Assembly: GCA_033002965.1 (NCBI GenBank)
Contig: JAURVB010013345.1
Span: 62,001-126,000 of the forward strand
DNA: 64,000 nucleotides
DNA from: Piper betle
Lineage: Eukaryota > Streptophyta > Magnoliopsida > Piperales > Piperaceae
Direction: 5' to 3'
Part shown: piece by piece, positions 59,529 to 64,000 of the stretch
Position numbering within the stretch: position 1 is the stretch's first letter
Layout of the letters: every line of letters begins with the position of its first letter
Notes under the pieces: generated by a model
The model's input: only the letters and a program-made list of their open reading frames with translations
Databases searched by the model: none
What the model was told of the DNA's origin: nothing
Program-made: the position numbers and the translations under genes

Positions 59529-62500
59529 ATGGACACTATTACTGTCCATTTTGCACCTGATCGGCCGCCCCTCTCAGTTCTTGCTGCTGCCAAGGTTGCT
59601 GGTGTGCCACTATCATCTGATTCTGGACTCCCATCTGGCTCCGAGCCTTGTTTCCTTTTTACTTCCGGGTAAGCTCAATTTTTTTTCATTCATGGAACTG
59701 ATGAGAATAGTTATATGTTTTTTGTTTTGTGTGTCCTCGTATCTGAGTGAGTATTCCACTTTTGTTTATGGTTGGTAGTCTATGTTTACAAAATATATGA
59801 ACTTTGGTTGAGGAAATGTGTTGTTTTTCTAATTAATTTGCTCTGAGCTAATGCGTATCACTTGTTAGGCTATTTAATATCATTTTTATACCACTCCAGA
59901 GTTAGTTTGGCATCAGAATGTCATCTGCTAATAAGAAGCATGAATTAATATGATTATTTGCAATTTTCATCTAAATTTCATGTTGGCTACACCTGAGATG
60001 CTTACTATGTAAGCCAACTTAATATTGATACTTTCTTGTGTCCTAGTCGATCGGGCCTGCTACAATAAGCCAGCATATGCTAATCTATGTTGATGTGCAA
60101 GTCAAACTGATAACTTTAGTTGTAAAAAGCATGTGTCCAGTTTCTAGTTTGTGGCTGGGCAATCTGTTTTTCCTGCCGTAAAAGTGGGGCCTTTTATATC
60201 TTATTGAAAGGTAGGCTTTTTGATTGATCTTTCTGTATTGATGTGTTTGCGCACTTTTCAGATCCAAGTTACATGGGACCAATGTACTTTTACGTTATCT
60301 TGCTCGAGTAGCTAGTCTTCCCAACTTTTATGGGCAAGACCCTCTTGAAGCTGGACAGGTAATTTCCTGATATCTAGTTCCCAGGCCAGTGATTTATATT
60401 TATTAAGCGTTTCTTAATGTTATGTAATTTCGAATTATTTGAACTTAATTTTGTAACTGACCTTTTACTTTTTCAGATTGACTCATGGTTAGATTATGCG
60501 CCCATCTTTTCTTCTGGTTCCGAATTTGAAAGTGCTTGCATTCTTGTGGATCACAATCTTTCTTCAAGGACGTTTCTAGTCGGTTATGACGTTTCAATAG
60601 CAGATATAGTTATCTGGTCAGGTCTTACAGGCAAAGTCATTTCCCTCCCTGCAATTGCTGCCCAATCTATTTTACTGGATGCTTAAAAGATGATTTACCA
60701 CCTGTTTATATGCTTTGACATGTTTTCTGCTCATCGACATTCAACTATTTCTCCCGCAGGTACTGGCCAAAGGTGGGAGAGTCTTAGAAAATCAAAGAAA
60801 TATCCTGATCTTGTTCGTTGGTATGATTCTATCCTTGCAGAATATGGCACTCTTCTTAATGACATTACGTCTACTTATGTTGGGAAGAGGGGGCTTGGAA
60901 AACCATTCCATGTTAGGTTTAAGGAGATGGATCTGCCCAAAGGTAAAGATGACACCATCACTAATGGAATAAGCAGTGAGAAGGAGAAAGCTGGTGGGCC
61001 ATTTGAACTGGATCTCCCGGGTGCTAAAGTTGGAGAAGTATGCTTACGATTTGCTCCTGAGCCTAGTGGTTATCTTCACATCGGTCACTCTAAGGCTGCT
61101 TTGCTAAACAAATATTTTGCAGAGAGATACAAAGGAAAATTGATAGTGAGATTTGATGACACGAATCCTTCAAAAGAGAATGCAGAATTTGTTCACAATT
61201 TGTTGAAAGACATTGAGACTTTAGGAATCAAGTATGATTGTGTCACACACACATCTGACTATTTTCCAAACTTGATGAAAATGGCAGAAGACATGATAAA
61301 GAAGGGCAAAACTTATGTTGATGATACTCCTCGGGAACAGATGAAAAATGAAAGAATGGATGGAATTGAGTCAAAATGTAGGAACAATACTGTGGAGCAA
61401 AATCTGGCCTTGTGGAATGAAATGATTGCTGGTTCGGAGAGAGGTGAGCAATGTTGTCTGCGGGGGAAGTTGGATATGCATGCTGCAAATAAGTCTCTTC
61501 GGGATCCAGTGTACTATCGCTGTAATCCTGTTCCTCACCATCGGGTTGGCTCAAAGTACAAACTCTACCCTACATATGATTTTGCCTGCCCATTTGTTGA
61601 TGCTATTGAAGGTATTACGCATGCTCTTCGATCCAGTGAATACCATGATCGAAATGAACAATACTATACAATTCTTGAGGACATGGGACTGCGAAAAGTT
61701 CAGATATACGAGTTTAGTAGGTTAAATATGGTGAATACCCTGTTGAGTAAGCGCAAGCTTCTATGGTTCGTAGAGAATGGGAAGGTTGATGGCTGGGATG
61801 ATCCTCGGTTTCCCACTGTACAAGGCATTATTCGTAGGGGACTTAAAGTCGAGGCTCTAATAGAGTTTATTATTCAACAGGTAGGGTGCTTTACTATATG
61901 TAATATGGGTGGATGTTGTTGAGATGCTACATTTGCTTGTTTCTTAGTTACATCTTGGTCCTGGTATGTTTTTATGCGTACTTTATTGATATTTTTGTAG
62001 GGTGCATCGAAGAACCTTAATCTCATGGAATGGGATAAACTGTGGACTATCAACAAGAAGATTATTGACCCAGTCTGTCCCAGACATACAGCAGTCCTTT
62101 CAGAACAGTGTGTTCTGCTGACATTGATTGATGGACCTGAAAAACCATATGTGCGGATTATACCAAGGCATAAAAAGTATGATGGTGCCGGTACCAAGGC
62201 AACCAAGTACACTAATAGAATATGGTTGGATTATGCAGATGCATTATTGCTTACCACCGGGGAGGAAATAACGCTCATGGATTGGGGAAATGCAATTATT
62301 AAAGAAATTGAAAAGGATGAAGATGGTAAAGTAACACAACTCACTGGAGTTCTGCATCTTGAAGGCTCTGTCAAGACCACGAAACTGAAACTTACTTGGC
62401 TACCAGAAAGTGAAGAGTTAGTTAATCTCTCTCTGGTTGAACTGGACTATCTGATCACAAAGAAGAAGGTAAGTGTGAAATTACATATTTACATAACCTG

Positions 62501-62888
62501 GTTGACCATGCAAGATGTGTGTTCCTAATCATTGTGCTCTCTAAGTAACTAATAATTCAATAAGACAAGAACAGTTGAGGCTCTCGAATAAAAAAATTAC
62601 ATGAGCTTAAGTCGTATTTCCTTACTTATGTTTCTTATTGAAGTTACAGAGTTGTTTATTGGCTTGCAGCTGGAAGAAAATGAGGATTTTCTTGATGTTC
62701 TCAACCCTGAAACCAAACGGGAAATTGCTGCTTTCGGGGATTCTAACATGCGCAATTTACAACGTGGGGAGATACTCCAGCTGGAAAGAAAGGGATACTA
62801 CAGGTGTGATGTTCCTTTCATCCGACTTTCAAAGCCAGTCGTTCTCATAGCAATTCCTGATGGTAGAAAACAAACATTGACAAAGTGA
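59529..62888 (+). CDS. GluRS: Cytosolic glutamyl-tRNA synthetase (GluRS) with N-terminal GST-like domain
   Basis: Class I synthetase charging tRNA-Glu in the cytosol. Exons 59529-59668, 60262-60358, 60477-60630, 60760-61880, 62001-62468 and 62670-62888 give 732 residues, near the 719 of the Arabidopsis enzyme. The N-terminus (MDTITVHFAPDRPPLSV) and SIADIVIWSGLTGTGQRW form the GST-like appendage. The catalytic domain has FAPEPSGYLHIGHSKAA (HIGH motif), FDDTNPSKE, DPVYYRCNP, THALRSSEYHDRN and the eukaryotic KMSKS-type LLSKRKL. The C-terminal anticodon-binding barrel includes SVKTTKLKLTWLP and GDSNMRNLQRGE. The intron after exon 3 starts with GC (ACAG|GCAAAG) and ends CCCGCAG; the GT alternative nine bases upstream would remove the conserved L-T-G. 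Other junctions are GT-AG. No disruptions. Confidence 0.97.
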
Positions 62889-64000
62889 ATCCAGTTCTCT
62901 GAGCATACTTGTCTAGTGGAAGCTCAAATCTGGTTATCAAAATTTTGAAACATCATTAGACCTGATCGAACCTCCCCTCCCCATGTTATATTATGCCGCG
63001 GGAGGCTGAATTTTTGGGTTTGGATTGTTTGTTTCGTGCTTCAAATTGACTTTTTAAAGTTTGGGAAAGACGAGCTATAATTTCTATTAGCTAGTCATAA
63101 TTTGAGTTTGAGGCGTAAAAGTTAAAAGTACTGTTGTAGATAGAATCGCCAATCGAGATAAATTTGGATGCGACTTTCTTTGTTTTAGATGTGCCGTATC
63201 GTCGGTGGTGATATGGCAAGTATATGGATGCGTGTTGAAACTCGAAAGGCTGTACTCGGGTATAGCCTATAAAGTGGTGATCGGTGAAGGGCAGCCGACA
63301 GCATCACGGCCGATTTCTCTTCCCTAGAAATTATTGATTCTGGTGAACCTGTACAAAAGAACGTAACGGGCTCCCAAACAGGTACCAAGCTCGAGTGCTT
63401 TTGAAATCCAAGTATCTTGTGAACCTTGATTGGATACCCAATGCTTTGAACTGCCCGAGAATGTTGGGTTGCTGCCGTTAGGACTTACAAACAACTGGAG
63501 ATTGGCCTTGCCAAAGGCACCTACCCAAACGTACGGTGTCTGTGAATGGTTCCAGTCCCAGGCGAATAGTTTTGCTTCACTTCTCAACGTGAAAAGCAGT
63601 TTTGAGGAACGGTTGGGTGGCTGGCTATTGTTAAAACCGGACAAGATAAAAGGAAACAGAATTTCTTAACCTCTGTGCCTTTGATCTTATTCTTGATTCA
63701 TAGACTTAGATGGAGTCTCTTTTCTTATTATATTATTATATTTCCACAGATTTAAAAGCCGAATCTTTCCAAAGTTTGGTTGAGAAGTTGAGAACCATTC
63801 CACCATCTCTAGTGGAGTAGGTCTCATTCTCCTTCTCAATTTTTTTTCTTATTGCCAAAAGGGATCACTGCTGCACTTGATTGATGAAAGCAATCTTGAC
63901 TCAACTTTCATTGATGGAACCTGGGGTCCATCTTCTATACACAATTTATTCCACAAACCCAATCGAAGATGTATAAAAGCGAGGAAGTTATAAAAAACTT
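62889..64000. other. 3' flank of GluRS and unassigned sequence to window end
   Basis: The first part is probably GluRS 3' UTR. A moderately GC block at 63190-63670 is open on both strands (plus 63430-63669, minus 63324-63644), but I recognise neither product. The last 300 bases contain nothing identifiable. Confidence 0.45.

Noticed and set aside
1..64000. CRISPR arrays, bacterial operons, rRNA genes, tRNA genes, known miRNA precursors
   Set aside because: None recognised on either strand; gene structures are those of a plant nuclear genome. tRNAscan and a miRNA search would be decisive, but I could not run them.

Overview
This is nuclear DNA from a flowering plant, most likely a eudicot. 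The genes carry many GT-AG introns, the intergenic DNA is AT-rich, and every recognisable protein belongs to a plant family (MYB-CC, VQ/SIB, PATROL1-like DUF810, plant C2H2 with conserved C-terminal half, plant-type cytosolic GluRS). The species cannot be told from the sequence. There are no operons, CRISPR arrays, rRNA genes or convincing tRNA genes.

Layout. 0.6-3.3 kb: 3' part of an SGT-type TPR co-chaperone gene (+). 4.6-6.0 kb: C2H2 zinc-finger gene (+) with one apparent frameshift. 7.1-11.3 kb: complete gene for CPSF73-I, the pre-mRNA 3'-end endonuclease (+), with a spliced leader, a short upstream ORF and an intronic SINE. 11.9-12.4 kb: broken nucleotide-sugar transporter fragment (-). 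12.4-12.9 kb: short hAT-like element. 13.5-16.5 kb: LAS1-like rRNA-processing gene (-), multiply disrupted. 18.0-30.8 kb: 26-exon PATROL1-like MUN/DUF810 gene (-), the largest gene here. 33.1, 42.6 and 45.9 kb: a dispersed cluster of SIB1-like VQ-motif genes (+); the third copy looks decayed. 34-42 kb and 46-53 kb: transposon-rich DNA with a Copia remnant, an Athila/Tat-like Gypsy LTR-PBS-gag remnant interrupted by a probable 2-kb solo LTR, and several small repeats. 54.0-55.9 kb: MYB-CC (PHR1-like) transcription factor (+). 56.5-56.8 kb: small cysteine/serine-rich plant protein (-). 59.5-62.9 kb: cytosolic glutamyl-tRNA synthetase (+) with an apparent GC-AG intron.

The genes are independent nuclear genes; the only local family is the VQ cluster. 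Several functions are in RNA metabolism (CPSF73-I, LAS1, GluRS), but I see no reason to read that as functional clustering.

A pattern across the window is single-base length disagreements in homopolymer runs inside otherwise well-conserved exons: one in the zinc-finger gene and three in the PATROL1-like gene. These look more like unpolished long-read assembly errors than gene death. The LAS1-like gene differs: it has one in-frame nonsense codon plus several frame changes and is more likely a pseudogene. I found no strong evidence for a previously undescribed system. The most useful observations are the homopolymer pattern, the SINE with a near-perfect target duplication, the GC-AG intron, the CPSF73 leader and the nested retroelements.
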